64,000 bases of DNA from Heliocidaris erythrogramma (Eukaryota > Echinodermata > Echinoidea > Camarodonta > Echinometridae): assembly GCA_025617745.1 (NCBI GenBank), contig CM046864.1:32121239-32185238 (forward strand), given 5' to 3'. A program made the translations under genes and the position numbers. Shown one piece after another: positions 11,634-23,200 of the stretch. Below the pieces are notes generated by a model. That model was not told the DNA's origin. It did no database searches and worked only from the letters and a program-made list of their open reading frames with translations. Within the stretch, counting starts at the first letter, position 1. The number at the start of each line of letters is the position of its first letter.

Positions 11634-13281
11634 CAGTTAACAACAAAAATATTCATACCCCTTGGAAAATTCTAGTTTTTTTCATTTTTCGTAAAAATGA
11701 ATGGTTAACTGAATTTAATTGCACATCACTTGAATACATTTAGTTATCATCTGCAAATGAATGCTGTTTCTGGTTTCACTCATTTGCATAACAATAGAAA
11801 AGGTGAATCATCCAAACTGGGTGATGTTCAAAATTATTCATACCCTTGGTGATCTATTGACTTTGTCAATCAGTATGAATCCAGTCCTTGTGATTAATGC
11901 TCGTAACACTTTCTTCACACTGTCACAATGCTTCTGGAGGTCTCTACTGAGATATCAGGCCAATACCTGGTCTCCAATGGCCCAATCTCCTTGAGGATGT
12001 TGTCCACGCATGTATGCCATCACCTGGTCTTCAGGGGATTCGATGGATTTAAAGCAGATTTTGTGTTTGCAGGTGGTGTAGTTTTAGACGTCATGAGGAT
12101 AGGACTATGATATTGATATTTTCGTTAATATTACTTACATTTTAATGACAATACTGTATCTAAGTTGAAACAAAGCACTCTTCCTGGAGAGACTTCCCTA
12201 GAGGCATTCACTGTTGCACTGTCAAGGGAAGGTATTTCCTGATACTTTGTTCCATTATTATTAAGAATGTTTAGGGAGGCCATGGTAGTTGTCTAAAGGT
12301 TGGATGGTGCCAATTTTATCAGTTTATTCAGTTACACTGATTGACACATTTTTGATATGGACCCCTGCAAGTGGGTACTCTAGTGAAGCTTAAAATACTG
12401 ATCTTTATGTTCCAGTGCACTGTCAAAGTGGTAGCATTTTGTGCACTGCAGCTGGTAACATGGAGGGCATATGGTATAAATTTGGTTTGTACATTCATTC
12501 TGATATCAAGGATTGTAGCTTTCATACCAAAAATACAAAGAATGTACCATATGAAGATTGATATACAGTAACAGTCAATGTGGGATGTGTATGGTACTCA
12601 AAGGTTACATACTGTTATTCATGGTGACCTGACGTTAAAGTCATGCAATGACTTCAATATCACCAACATGGCCTTCCTGAGCACTCTGATTAAGAATGGG
12701 GCCAATGAATAAAGGTGAACCCTCCCACAGGCAGTGCAAAAGGGAAGGGCTCTTCAGGTATGGTGCTTTGCTTCATAAGTAGATACAGAATTTTCATTAA
12801 AATGCATGGAATAAATGACAGAAAATTTCAATATCATAGTCCTGTCATCATGAAGTCGATAACTGCATCACCTGTAGGACACGAAATCCAATGAACGCCC
12901 TGAAGGTCAGGTGAAGGCATGTGTGGACACATCCTCAAGGAGATTGAGCCATTGGAGAACAGGTACTCGCCTGATATCCCGGCAGAGACCCCTCCGGAAG
13001 CCTTGTGACGGTGTATTAAAATAATGTGAATCGGATTCATACTGATTGACAAAGTCAATAAATCACCAAGGGTATGAATAATTTTGAACATCGCCCAGTT
13101 TGGATAACTCACCTTTTCTGTTGTTATGCAAATGAGGTGAAACCGGAAACAGCATTCATTTGCAGATGATAACTAAATGTATTCAAGTGATGTGCTAGTA
13201 ACTTCATTTAACCATTCATTTTTAGGAAAAATGCAAAAAATAGAATTTTCCAAGGGGTATGAATAATTTTTTTGTTAACCG
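11634..13281. mobile_element. Tc1/mariner-type foldback element flanked by TA
   Basis: The ends are inverted repeats: CAGTTAACAACAAAAATATT on the left and, reverse-complemented, CGGTTAACAAAAAAATTATT on the right. Both continue into TCATACCCCTTGGAAAATTC. Each end is flanked by TA (11632-11633 and 13282-13283), the target duplication of the Tc1/mariner superfamily. The total length of 1648 bp is normal for an autonomous Tc1-like element. However, the arms remain inverted copies of one another for roughly 650 bp each (to about 12310 and from about 12640), leaving a loop of about 300 bp. No intact transposase frame exists. Weakly coding-like frames in each arm are mirror copies of each other. Confidence 0.8.
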
Positions 13282-14381
13282 TATATCTTAACAGGTGGAT
13301 TATTAAATCACACGGTGGGAAACACAATCTACCCTAATGAAAAGAGTTGTGAAAATGAATGGATTTTTGGCACGAAGTAAAAAGAGGGTAAGAAAATACA
13401 TTAAGTATTTGAAAATTTGTCCCCCCCCCAAAAAAAAAAAAAAAAAACACAAAAAAAACAGCATCATTGACAAAATTGGAGGGGAAAGTACCTGATTTCT
13501 ATGGTCTCAAAAATGGTAATGTTGAATGTACATGAATTACTAACCCATGAAATCGCTTCATTATAAGATTTTGTTAAGAATGTTGTTGCCTCATTTGCAT
13601 AAAGTAGATACTCAAAATGCTGAATTATTTGAAAAGAATTTTTGTTTTCAATTTGGGTTTGAATCTAGTTCGTGCACCAGTACAATGTTTTGTACAAGAA
13701 CAAGGAAAAATAAAGAAAATTAATTATGGAACGAAATGCTAGAAATCTATGTAAGACAACAAACCAAGTGGTGGAACTGTAATCAGGATAAGTTGGTTCA
13801 AAATAATGCAAGTTGATTTACCATTGAATTTCTTTGCCAAATATATTTTTCACAAGGAAAAATGCCTGAATGAAGCATATTAATTGTACGTAGCATTTCA
13901 GTCCAGTTCATAAGAAATAAATACGCAAAACTGGGTGACTATTTCCCCTCACAGCAGCTTAGTCATGCTGCAAAAATGTTTTTTGTTTCATAAAATTAAT
14001 TTTCTAATGCCTTTAATTTTCATGTCACACGCACTGGTCTCAGTAGAATAATGAAAAGACCATGGTGTTCAGACCAAGAGTAGTAATGCTTGAAATTCAT
14101 TGTCTCAGACGTTTATAGTCTTAGGTGGTCCAAAAACTCTTTCTCATGGGAATAAAGGGATGTTGTAATTGTCTGGGGAAATTTGTGCGGGACAATTTGT
14201 CCTGGCTGTAGTCGTCCTAGTGGTACTTTTCCTGGGGTAAAAAGTCATAGAGGTAATTGTTATAGTAGTCCATTAATCATGCATTAGCTGTTGATAATAA
14301 TTTTCCTACTTCCATAGACAATGGACTTAACACTACTCATTTACCCCAAAATGGAGCTGGTCTAATAATTTTTCCACATAA
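13282..14381. other. No gene recognised
   Basis: It contains a C run followed by an A run (about 13422-13447). Around 14165-14270 the words TTGTCCTGG, GTCCTAGTGG and TTTCCTGG may be the worn remains of another keyword array. Nothing coding was seen. Confidence 0.4.
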
Positions 14382-14470
14382 ATATATATATATATATATA
14401 TATATTTATTCACAAGCGCTTTCGATTTAATCTCTTCACCTGAAGAGATTAAATCGAAAGCGCTTGTGAA
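14382..14470. repeat. (TA)n followed by a perfect 30-bp-arm hairpin with hammerhead-like core
   Basis: After (TA)n at 14382-14404, bases 14409-14438 and 14441-14470 are perfect inverted copies separated by CC. The right arm reads CTGAAGA, then GAT-TAA-ATC, then GAAA. This is the order of hammerhead ribozyme box 1, a short stem II and box 2. Such cores are known in terminal repeats of Penelope-like elements and retrozymes. The match is to the core only; the cleavage site and stems I and III were not established. Confidence 0.6.
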
Positions 14471-14584
14471 TTTTTTATAAAAACATGCTTCTTGTGTGTG
14501 TATTCTATATGATGTTGTGAACTTTATTTTTCTACATATTTTAACTCTGCACTTTGTCGGAACTTTGTTCCTGTAAACACTTTA

Positions 14585-14585
<1 letters not shown>

Positions 14586-14626
<41 letters not shown>

Positions 14627-14763
14627 ACTAGTTTTCCAGCGTTAGGGGGAATCCTTTTATCTCAGCCTATTGTTATCATTCCCTTTAACGCACGGTTTCT
14701 TTCCCCGCAACGTCGAATTTCTATTGTGATGGAATAAACCGCATTGTTAGGATTCCCCCAACG
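14586..14763. mobile_element. (TA)n and a small MITE-like inverted repeat
   Basis: A (TA)n tract runs at 14586-14622. Then CGTTAGGGGGAATCC at 14640-14654 is matched by its near-inverse GGATTCCCCCAACG at 14750-14763, which defines a 124-bp inverted-repeat unit with no coding content. Confidence 0.5.
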
Positions 14764-14974
14764 TAGGAAATAATGTTGTATAATTATGTATATATGTGTA
14801 TGTGTGTGTATATTATTTATGTTATTGTATCATAAATCATGTAATCAAACTCTTAAAATATTGTATACTTGCGTATCAAGGTTTGTTACTACTTTAAAGT
14901 AGAGGTCATCCAATTATATCTCTGTTTAACCAACTAGCTTTATCCATGAAATATTCTAAAAACCAGATCATTTA

Positions 14975-15200
14975 TTACCCACGCCGATAAAATCGGCAGG
15001 ATTATGTAAAGGGGTCCGTATGTTTGTTTGTATGTTTGTGTACAAGATAACTAGAGAACGGGTAAACGGATTTGCACCAAATTTTCAGGGAATGTTCGGA
15101 TAGTTTGTGTGACCTTGAAGTTTTGACCCAATAGTATTGCAACTACTCTGTAGCGCCGCTATAAGGCGTTGGTCTGCCGCCTTTGACGGCCTTTCTAGTT
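14975..15200. repeat. Interspersed repeat fragment
   Basis: It starts near GCCGATAAAATCGGC, a small palindrome (about 14983), and continues with GTTTGTTTGTATGTTTGTG and ACAAGATAACTAGAGAACGG. This phrase style is frequent in dispersed invertebrate repeats. Boundaries are uncertain. Confidence 0.35.
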
Positions 15201-15327
15201 TTATGTATGTGGTACAAATCATGCAAATCATGCAAATATATATTTATATATATGTATAAAGAAAGTGTTCTGCGTCGGTTTAGGTAAACTATACGTAGAA
15301 AAGACAAATATAAATAAAAAAAAAACA

Positions 15328-15444
15328 GTAGAGATGGCAATTATCCGATGACAAATTTATTAAGCGTCAAGCTTGACGCTTAATAAATTTGTCATTCCTT
15401 GACAAAGGGCTATGCCCGAAATGTCGGATAATTGCCATCTCTAC
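15328..15444. repeat. Nested palindrome with hammerhead-like core
   Basis: The outer arms at 15328-15347 and 15425-15444 are perfect 20-bp inverted repeats (GTAGAGATGGCAATTATCCG). Inside, 15348-15395 is a perfect 48-bp palindrome centred on AAGCTT. Between that palindrome and the right arm lies TTGACAAA-GGGC-TAT-GCCC-GAAA-TGTC. This resembles the CTGACGA/stem II/GAAA/GTC order of Penelope-type hammerheads with two altered core bases. A further CTGAAGAAGTCGATCTGAGG on the minus strand at about 15520-15545 may be another worn end. Confidence 0.6.
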
Positions 15445-15449
15445 GGTTT

Positions 15450-16719
15450 TTTTATTTATATATATATACATATTTCCAAATATACGGAGGCTGGCCATGA
15501 AATCTGTCATTATGTTTTGGTCCTCAGATCGACTTCTTCAGTATTTTATTAATTAGTGAATCTGCAAAGCTACGAAAAAGGCGGTAGATAATTGAAGCAG
15601 CCATAAGAAAGAACTAAACGGGGAAACATCTTGCCAAATATGATAATAGCATGATTGCAATCATCATCATCTGATTAATTATATAGGCAAGTCACCGCTA
15701 TTTGTACCCTTAGTGAATACACCCAAGATTCTGATAGGCCTATATCTGATTATTGTATAAAGTTGACAACCCTACAATCATGACAATAGCTTGGATAAGG
15801 TAAAATATCGGGAACAGTGATTGTCTTACTCTCAAAATTATGTTTAATACGCCAGTATACGTGGTAACGTATGGGACTGTCAACCGAATAACTTGGGCTT
15901 GTTTTTAGCAAAAATGCTCAATCATTAATCGGATTATAAATGCTGTTTGGCCAGCTGATCAGGAGTAAGGGCTTTGCAAGTCGTAAATTCTCCCCGTCCT
16001 TTACAAACCGTCGGGCAGCTACATAAAAAGAACAGAATTCTTAATTATGCTATCCGCAAAGACAGGTAATAATAATAATAACAACAACAATAATAATAAT
16101 AAAAATAATAAAATGATATAGCAATTCCCTTCCATTTAAACACATTTTTCATTCAATGTCGTCCCCAATCTTTCGTGATCTTGCACATCTCATGGTCACT
16201 TCCGTTTTTGGTCATGCATGGTCGATGTTTTTTCAATCAGTTTTGTCATATTGCATCCAATTTCATCATCCCCGTCCACCAAAGTATAGCCTCGAATCGA
16301 GGCGATGTGCTGCATTTTTGATCTTTTGAAATCTTTCGTCAATTTTCTACGAAAATCTTTCATGAATAATTCAGTTCCTGGTAGAGAAAATGAACCAATG
16401 TGGGGAAAGTAAAGATTTGTTATCGCAAATAGGACATGATAATTTCTACACAATATATAAGAAGTGTATGACCGTTGACCATTTTCTTTTTGATAAATGG
16501 ACAAACATCTATTTGTGAGTGGAGTTTTTATCTAGAAGAAAGAAAAGTATACATAATTTCAGCTTTATCCCGCTATCTACCCTTTTTGGTCCCCACAGAA
16601 TATTGGAAGAGCTCAATCTTTTCCGTTACAATCCCTTTTATCTGATGGTTAGACGCGCTGAACAATAGAGTTCAGTGTTTGCGTTTAAATCTAGCTGTGT
16701 GTTAAAATCGTAACGAGTC
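15450..16719. other. No gene established
   Basis: It has (AAT)n at about 16066-16110. A minus-strand open frame of 102 codons (16196-16504) includes the basic stretch FRRKLTKDFKRSKMQH, but I recognise no family and no splice context supports it. Confidence 0.4.
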
Positions 16720-16920
16720 GTACTGCCATATTTGGAAGGTTGTTGAATGCATATAGTCTCGGTGGTCTTGAATATATAAACGGGTGATTGGAGGCGGCGT
16801 GCAGCAAGCTGCACGCTTGTGTCGACTTCCCGAGCAATCAGAGGACTATTCCGAGCGTTTCGAGGAGAGACTAAGAGAACGACAGAGCAGCACAGCCGCC
16901 TTGATTAAAGGCTAACCAAA
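16720..16920 (+). promoter_or_regulatory. Core promoter candidate: CArG box plus TATA box
   Basis: CCATATTTGG at 16726-16735 is a perfect serum-response-factor CArG box. AATATATAAA at 16771-16780 is a good TATA box, which would place a start near 16800-16806. The GC-richer 16785-16915, with the palindrome GTGCAGCAAGCTGCAC, looks like a 5' untranslated leader. CArG-TATA spacing of this kind is typical of actin and other SRF-driven genes. No coding exon of such a gene is seen downstream; the next feature is a Penelope-like fragment. Confidence 0.35.
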
Positions 16921-17156
16921 GTGCGACTGCATTAATCAATTTCGTCATTTTGCAATTCCTCTGAACCGTCTTTGAAATTCGTCACTCGTGCTTTTGCTAT
17001 ATGAATCTGTTTTATTTGATTTCTTGTTTCGACAACTGACATGACATGAAAGTAATAATGTCGGTATGCGTACAAATTAAAATTTTGTATTTGCTTTTTC
17101 TTTCTTCATATATCTTATTCACAAATAATTTCTTGGTACTACAACATTTCAATATG

Positions 17157-18112
17157 GCACGAAAAAGAGACATGATAACGAAGCTTTTCGACCGGCACTC
17201 ATCATCCGCCTACCGCAAGCCCACATTCACCGGGCAATACACGAGATGGGACTCGTACAGTGCAACTTCATACAAGATTGGGCTCATTAGAAACTTAGTG
17301 TGCCGCGCCCTTAGGATTTGCTCTGCGTGCAAATTAGCTCCCGAAATCGCGAAAATCAAAACTATTCTCCTTGACAATGGTTACCCTGAGCATGTTATAT
17401 CTCGCATCATAACACGGACGCTGGAGGCACAATCCAAATCGGACACAGGATTTGGACCTGCCAAATGCCCCGTGTATCTCAAACTACCCTGGAGGGGTAA
17501 GGTATCTGACAAATACGCCAGTCAGATCAAACACGCAGTGTCGCGTTGCTATTACGCGGTTTCGACACGCATTGTGTTTTCTACACACAGTATGCTACCG
17601 TCAACTAGCAAGGATGTACTACCCACCCCCACTTGAGTAATGTTATTTACCAATTTCAGTGCCGGTGCGATGCCAGGTACGTGGGCCGTACTTCTTAGCG
17701 GTTGGCTGATCGCATTAAACAACACATCCCCTCGACTATTCGGAACCGTACAGCCAATCAGCGCACGCAGCCCGTCCGTGCTTGCAAATCTGAAATGCAC
17801 GCTAACAAACCAAAGATAGCCAAGTGCGATTCGGCGATTGGTCTCCATTTGCTGAACAATCCAGCTTGCGCACAAAGCTATGGCCACGATCAGTTCTCAA
17901 TTATGTCCCGGGCCAGAAGCATGAACCTCTTGTGTGCAGACAAAAGGAGTTCATCCAAGCTTTGCGATTGTTCTGAAATTACGGCGTCTAGGTTGCGTCC
18001 GGGTTCACCGTGTATAATATACTCTATTTCAAGTAATTTGTTATATACCTGCGTGATAACCTGATGAGTGCAGGTCGAAAAGCTTCGTTATCATTTCTCT
18101 TTTTCGAAAACG
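17157..18112 (+). mobile_element. Penelope-like element, 3' part: RT C-terminus and GIY-YIG endonuclease
   Basis: The frame from about 17160 reads YRKPTFTGQYTRWDS and KIGLIRNLVCRALRICS, the C-terminal reverse-transcriptase region typical of Penelope-like elements. Then YQFQCRCDARYVGRTS (about 17650) is the GIY-YIG nuclease entry. It is followed by RLADRIKQHIP, then DSAIGLHLL (about 17830), and ends in PLVCRQKEF (about 17924). The fragment carries a few disablements and lacks most of the RT. Bases 17161-17193 are an inverted copy of 18073-18105 with one mismatch, so RT-coding sequence at the left edge recurs inverted at the right edge. CTGATGA...GAAA at 18061-18080 resembles the hammerhead core of this family. 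Confidence 0.88.
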
Positions 18113-18707
18113 GATGTCTGTTTCGCCCTTTGATTGTTTTAGTTCAATGTTATACCTATCCGACGAATTCGGATGAAACTCCTTTGAAATTGATACTACT
18201 AAGACGGATTCGATCATTACATCCTGCAGCGGATCGCTACGTAAGACGAATATGTATTAAATTTGACGAAAATGAATGGACAAATGTTGAAATTGATTGC
18301 GTATTGACCAACCTGAATGACAAATTACGAAATTAACTTTGGCATTTGCATATTCAAGGGTTCTCAGGCCACAGACTGAAGTGAACAATGATGAAATTGA
18401 ATGAAAGTTTTAAATGTACAGGGAAGAACTCGAGGAGTAGAAGTTGTCTGTCACTTTTTAACCCCATGCCTACGGAATCCGGATAGTCCCTGAAGTAAGC
18501 TTATGGTATGAGAGAATTTAGTAGTCAACAGGTTGACTTCTGTTTTCCATTCAATTTCATCATTGTTCAACTTAACTTCGTCCGGAGAACAATGACAAGG
18601 TTAATGCAGTCATTTGTCATCCAAGTTGGTCAAAAGGGCAATCGATTACACTAAAAATATTTCATTCGAAGCCGGCTAGACGTGAGGGAAGAAGGATGGG
18701 CACATAC
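18113..18707. other. Unassigned; short inverted repeat and a dispersed repeat
   Basis: About 26 bp near 18380-18405 are inverted at about 18550-18575 (ACAATGATGAAATTGAATG). The phrase from about 18459 to 18522 (CCCATGCCTACGG ... ATGAGAGAATTT) recurs inverted at 36712-36790, so it is a dispersed repeat. A frame at 18064-18336 is open but unrecognised. Confidence 0.4.
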
Positions 18708-18817
18708 CTAGATGCATTGCGTACCGCCTCTACGGCGACTTCGAGCCGTCTCATCCACTGTCGAAAATCTTGCCCATAGTCTCCTGTGAATATCTCTGGT
18801 AGTTCAATGTCGAACAT
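18708..18817 (-). mobile_element. Possible LTR-element Gag N-terminal exon (fossil)
   Basis: The minus-strand frame from the ATG at 18817 contains LPEIFTGDYGQDFRQWMRR, which resembles the start of Gag proteins of Gypsy-type LTR elements. A donor-like CTAG/GTATGTG follows. No other part of the element and no long terminal repeat was identified. If correct it is a small relic; a host exon is the alternative. Confidence 0.28.
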
Positions 18818-19428
18818 GGTTAAACCTATGTCATCGAAAACCTTACACTAATGAAAAAGGGAGACAGCGTGTAGAAGAGGGTGAGCATACACGTAAAGGG
18901 GGATGAAACACTGAGTAATTTCACCTACAAAATATCTAGCAGTAGGCCTTCAAAATGTATGGTAACAAAGGCTGTTGCATCAGGTAGCAAACTTAGTAAA
19001 GGCTAATATAATGTGAAAACAGGTTATAGACAAAGGCGTACCACCGAAAAGAAGAGCTTGAACTAGCTGAAAGACTGATGAAACTTGACGAAGGATGCTA
19101 AGGGGTGCAAACACAGCTTGGAGTAGGGCGTGGCTGGTTCCGGGTTCCTGGGTTGGACACAGGACACCGCTGCTACCAGTGTAACACTCCACAAATTCAC
19201 GCTGGAACACCCCACAATCAATCATAAAAGAATCAAACTCAACCAAAATAATCAGCTAGCGAGAGCACCAAATCCATATAAGGAGAACCTAAAATAAGTG
19301 TAGTGAAATAGAAGTGGTCAAAATAAAGATGTCGACAAGAACAAGTCCAGAAGTGCTCTGATTTATTGGGCTGCACAGCAGACCTCACTTCCCATGCTTT
19401 TACAAAATATATTCAAATAATGCAACCC
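18818..19428. other. No gene recognised
   Basis: A minus-strand open frame (18980-19246) has no recognisable family. The stretch may belong with the Gag-like relic upstream, but no repeat ends were found. Confidence 0.35.
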
Positions 19429-20165
19429 TGATAGCAGAGACTGGTCAAAATGATGTCTTAATGACGTCGTGTCATACGTCTTAACTCTTACTGTGTTAAG
19501 AGTTTTAACTCTCTTCGAAGTTTTACCTAAATGTAATCAGTGCCTACTATTCAAATGTCTGTACTTCATTAAACCATCTATTATTTCACAAAATATTTTG
19601 TACCAAACTTGCAGGAAATGTATTACAATTTCTTATGATACCAAACATTATCACTTTACCCAATGTTATGTATAAGAATTATTGAAAATTTCATTTGAGT
19701 TTCTTTTCTGTCCATTATTTTTTGGTTTCCCACTTGTTTATTATTAATTTGTAAACAAATCTTTCGGCATATTGTTTATTATTGTTTAATATTGGAATAA
19801 AGTAATTTCCTCTGAAAATTTCTATGGTAGCATATAAATATAATTATATATTTAGAATGCTTGATTTATGCTCAAAATGTTGATATACATACATTGATCA
19901 CCATATACCTTTCCTGTGGTCGAGCAATTGGTGAATGAAAATGACAAGTCTGTCTGTCACATATATGTGCCATCGGCACTGGAAGAGCTAAAGACGTCAG
20001 ATAATGACGTCAGTTTGCACCCACGTTTGACATCTGGAAGACGTCTTACATTGACTTAATTTTGACGTTTTTCTGGTCAAAGAAGACGTCTTTATGACAT
20101 CCTGAAGACATGTTTATTACCAATAGCAGGCATCACAAAGACGTCTTAAAGACGTCTAAAATATC
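19429..20165. repeat. Second, diverged ACGTC keyword element
   Basis: It opens with CCCTGATAGCAGAGAC, nearly the same as the start of the larger array at 7992. It carries AAGACGTC, TGACGTC and TTTGCACCCACG phrases that align with the array's TTGCACCAACGCAAGACGTC section. About 19500-19975 is non-array sequence, which may be an insertion. A short piece at about 19745-19768 (AATTTGTAAACAAATCTTT) is shared with the foldback at 63361. Confidence 0.65.
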
Positions 20166-20200
20166 CTTTTTTACAAAGAAAACAATTTAAATAATTACTA

Positions 20201-23200
20201 CCGCGTAACTACTTAAAAATTTTATCTTGAATTGAAGATCAGCGAATGCAGGCACTACATTACTGAAAAGTTTTGGTGGAACACCCTATACCACAATATT
20301 TTACCCATCGTCTATGGCCCACCGGGGGAAGATTACGATCGTTGCGCCCCCAAATTCATGCATACATCTACTAGACTTTTAAAACTTTGTCATACAGGCC
20401 GTCGTCAATAATATATGCTCCTTATGGTACGTACAATAACAGCCGTCCACAAATATCTCCTGAGGAAAATCAAAATTGGGCCAAGAAGAAAAAATGGTTT
20501 GGTGGCCTGAATTGCATCCAATTGTAGAGTAGCTTCTAGGAGGCGACATGACTTTGTGAAAACATTCGCAAAGCACTTCAGCGTTGGTATGTTTGGAGCT
20601 TGTGGAGATAAACGTTGAGATAGACATTCAGATGACTGCTGGAACCGCATAACTACTTACAAGTTTTACCTCGCACTGGAAAACAGCGAATGCAGGGACT
20701 ACATCACTGAAAAGTTTTGGTGGAACACCCTATACCACAATATTTTACCCATCGTCTATGGCCCACCGGGGGAAGATTGCGAGCGTTGCACCCCAAATTC
20801 ATACATACATCTACTAGACTTTTAAAACTTTGCCATACAGGCCGTCGTCAACAATATATGTTCCTTATGGTACGTACAATAACAGCCGTCCACAAATATC
20901 TCCTGAGGAAAATCAAAATTGGGCCAAGAAGAAAAAATGGTTTGGTGGCCTGAATGGCATCCAATTGTAGAGTAGCTTCTAGGAGGCGACATGACTTTGT
21001 GAAAACATTCGCAAAGCACTTCAGCGTTGGTATGTTTGGAGCTTGTGGAGATAAACGTTGAGATAGACATTCAGATGACTGCTGGAACCGCATAACTACT
21101 TACAAGTTTTACCTCGCACTGGAAAACAGCGAATGCAGGGACTACATCACTGAAAAGTTTTGGTGGAACACCCTATACCACAATATTTTACCCATCGTCT
21201 ATGGCCCACCTGGGGAAGATTACGAGCGTTGCGCCCCCAAATTCATACATACTTCTACTAGACTATAAAAACTTTGTCATACAGGCCGTCGTCAACATTA
21301 TATGCTCCTTATGGTACATCACTGAAAAGTTTGGGTAGAACACTCTATACCACAATATTGTACCAATCGTCTATGGCACACACAGGGAAGATTACGAGCG
21401 TTGCACCCCAAATTCATACATACATCTATTGGACTTTAAAAACGTTGCCATACAGGCCGTCGTCAACAATATATGTTCCTTATGGTACGTACAATAACAG
21501 CCGTCCACAAATATCTCCTGAGGAAAATCAAAATTGGGCCAAGAAGAAAAAATGGTTTGGTGGCCTGAATGGCATCCAATTGTAGAGTAGCTTCTAGGAG
21601 GCGACATGACTTTGTGAAAACATTCGCAAAGCACTTCAGCGTTGGTATGTTTGGAGCTTGTGGAGATAAACGTTGAGATAGACATTCAGATGACTGCTGG
21701 AACCGCATAACTACTTACAAGTTTTACCTCGCACTGGAAAACAGCGAATGCAGGGACTACATCACTGAAAAGTTTTGGTGGAACACCCTATACCACAATA
21801 TTTTACCCATCGTCTATGGCCCACCGGGGGAAGATTGCGAGCGTTGCACCCCAAATTCATACATACATCTACTAGACTTTTAAAACTTTGCCATACAGGC
21901 CGTCGTCAACAATATATGTTCCTTATGGTACGTACAATAACAGCCGTCCACAAATATCTCCTGAGGAAAATCAAAATTGGGCCAAGAAGAAAAAATGGTT
22001 TGGTGGCCTGAATGGCATCCAATTGTAGAGTAGCTTCTAGGAGGCGACATGACTTTGTGAAAACATTCGCAAAGCACTTCAGCGTTGGTATGTTTGGAGC
22101 TTGTGGAGATAAACGTTGAGATAGACATTCAGATGACTGCTGGAACCGCATAACTACTTACAAGTTTTACCTCGCACTGGAAAACAGCGAATGCAGGGAC
22201 TACATCACTGAAAAGTTTTGGTGGAACACCCTATACCACAATATTTTACCCATCGTCTATGGCCCACCGGGGAAGATTGCGAGCGTTGCACCCCAAATTC
22301 ATACATACATCTACTAGACTTTTAAAACTTTGCCATACAGGCCGTCGTCAACAATATATGTTCCTTATGGTACGTACAATAACAGCCGTCCACAAATATC
22401 TCCTGAGGAAAATCAAAATTGGGCCAAGAAGAAAAAATGGTTTGGTGGCCTGAATGGCATCCAATTGTGGAGTAGCTTCTAGGAGGCGACATGACTTTGT
22501 GAAAACATTCGCAAAGCACTTCAGCGTTGGTATGTTTGGAGCTTGAGGAGATAAACGTCGAGATAGGAATGCAGATGACTGCTGGAACCGCGTAACTACT
22601 TAAAAACACCCTATACCACAATATTTTACCATCGTCTATGGCCCACCGGGGGAAGATTGCGAGCGTTGCACTCCAAATTCATACATACATCTACTAGACT
22701 TTAAAAACTTTGCCATACAGGCCGGCGTCAACAATATATGTTCCTTGTGGTACGTACAATAACAGCCGTCCACAAATAACTCCTGAGGAAAATCGAAATT
22801 GGGCCAAGAAGAAAAAATGGTTTGATGGCCTGGATGGCATCCAATTGTAGAGTAGCTTTTTTGAGGCGACATGACTTTGTGAAAACACTGGCAAAGCACT
22901 TCAACGTTGGTATGTTTGGAGCTTCTGAAGATAAACGTTGAGATAGGAATTCAGATGACTGCTGGAAACGCATAACTACTTACAAGTTTTACCTCGCATT
23001 GGAAAACAGCGAATGCAGGGACTACATCACTGAAAAGTTTGGGTAGAACACTCTAAACCACAATATTGTACCAATCGTCTATGGCACACACAGGGAAGAT
23101 TACGAGCGTTGCACCCCAAATTCATACATACATCTACTGGACTTTAAAAACTTTGCCATACAGGCCGTCGTCAACAATATATGCTCCTTATGGTACGTAC

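Noticed and set aside
11761-13112. Host gene with frames MLFLVSL... and MSYPNWAMF...
   Set aside because: The two frames are mirror copies in the arms of the Tc1-like foldback.
16196-16504. Minus-strand 102-codon frame as a gene
   Set aside because: No recognisable family, no supporting splice sites and AT-rich composition.
20379-22899. Repeated minus-strand open frames of 78-99 codons in the tandem array
   Set aside because: They are antisense shadows of the fucosyltransferase-derived units; the plus-strand translation carries the recognisable motifs.
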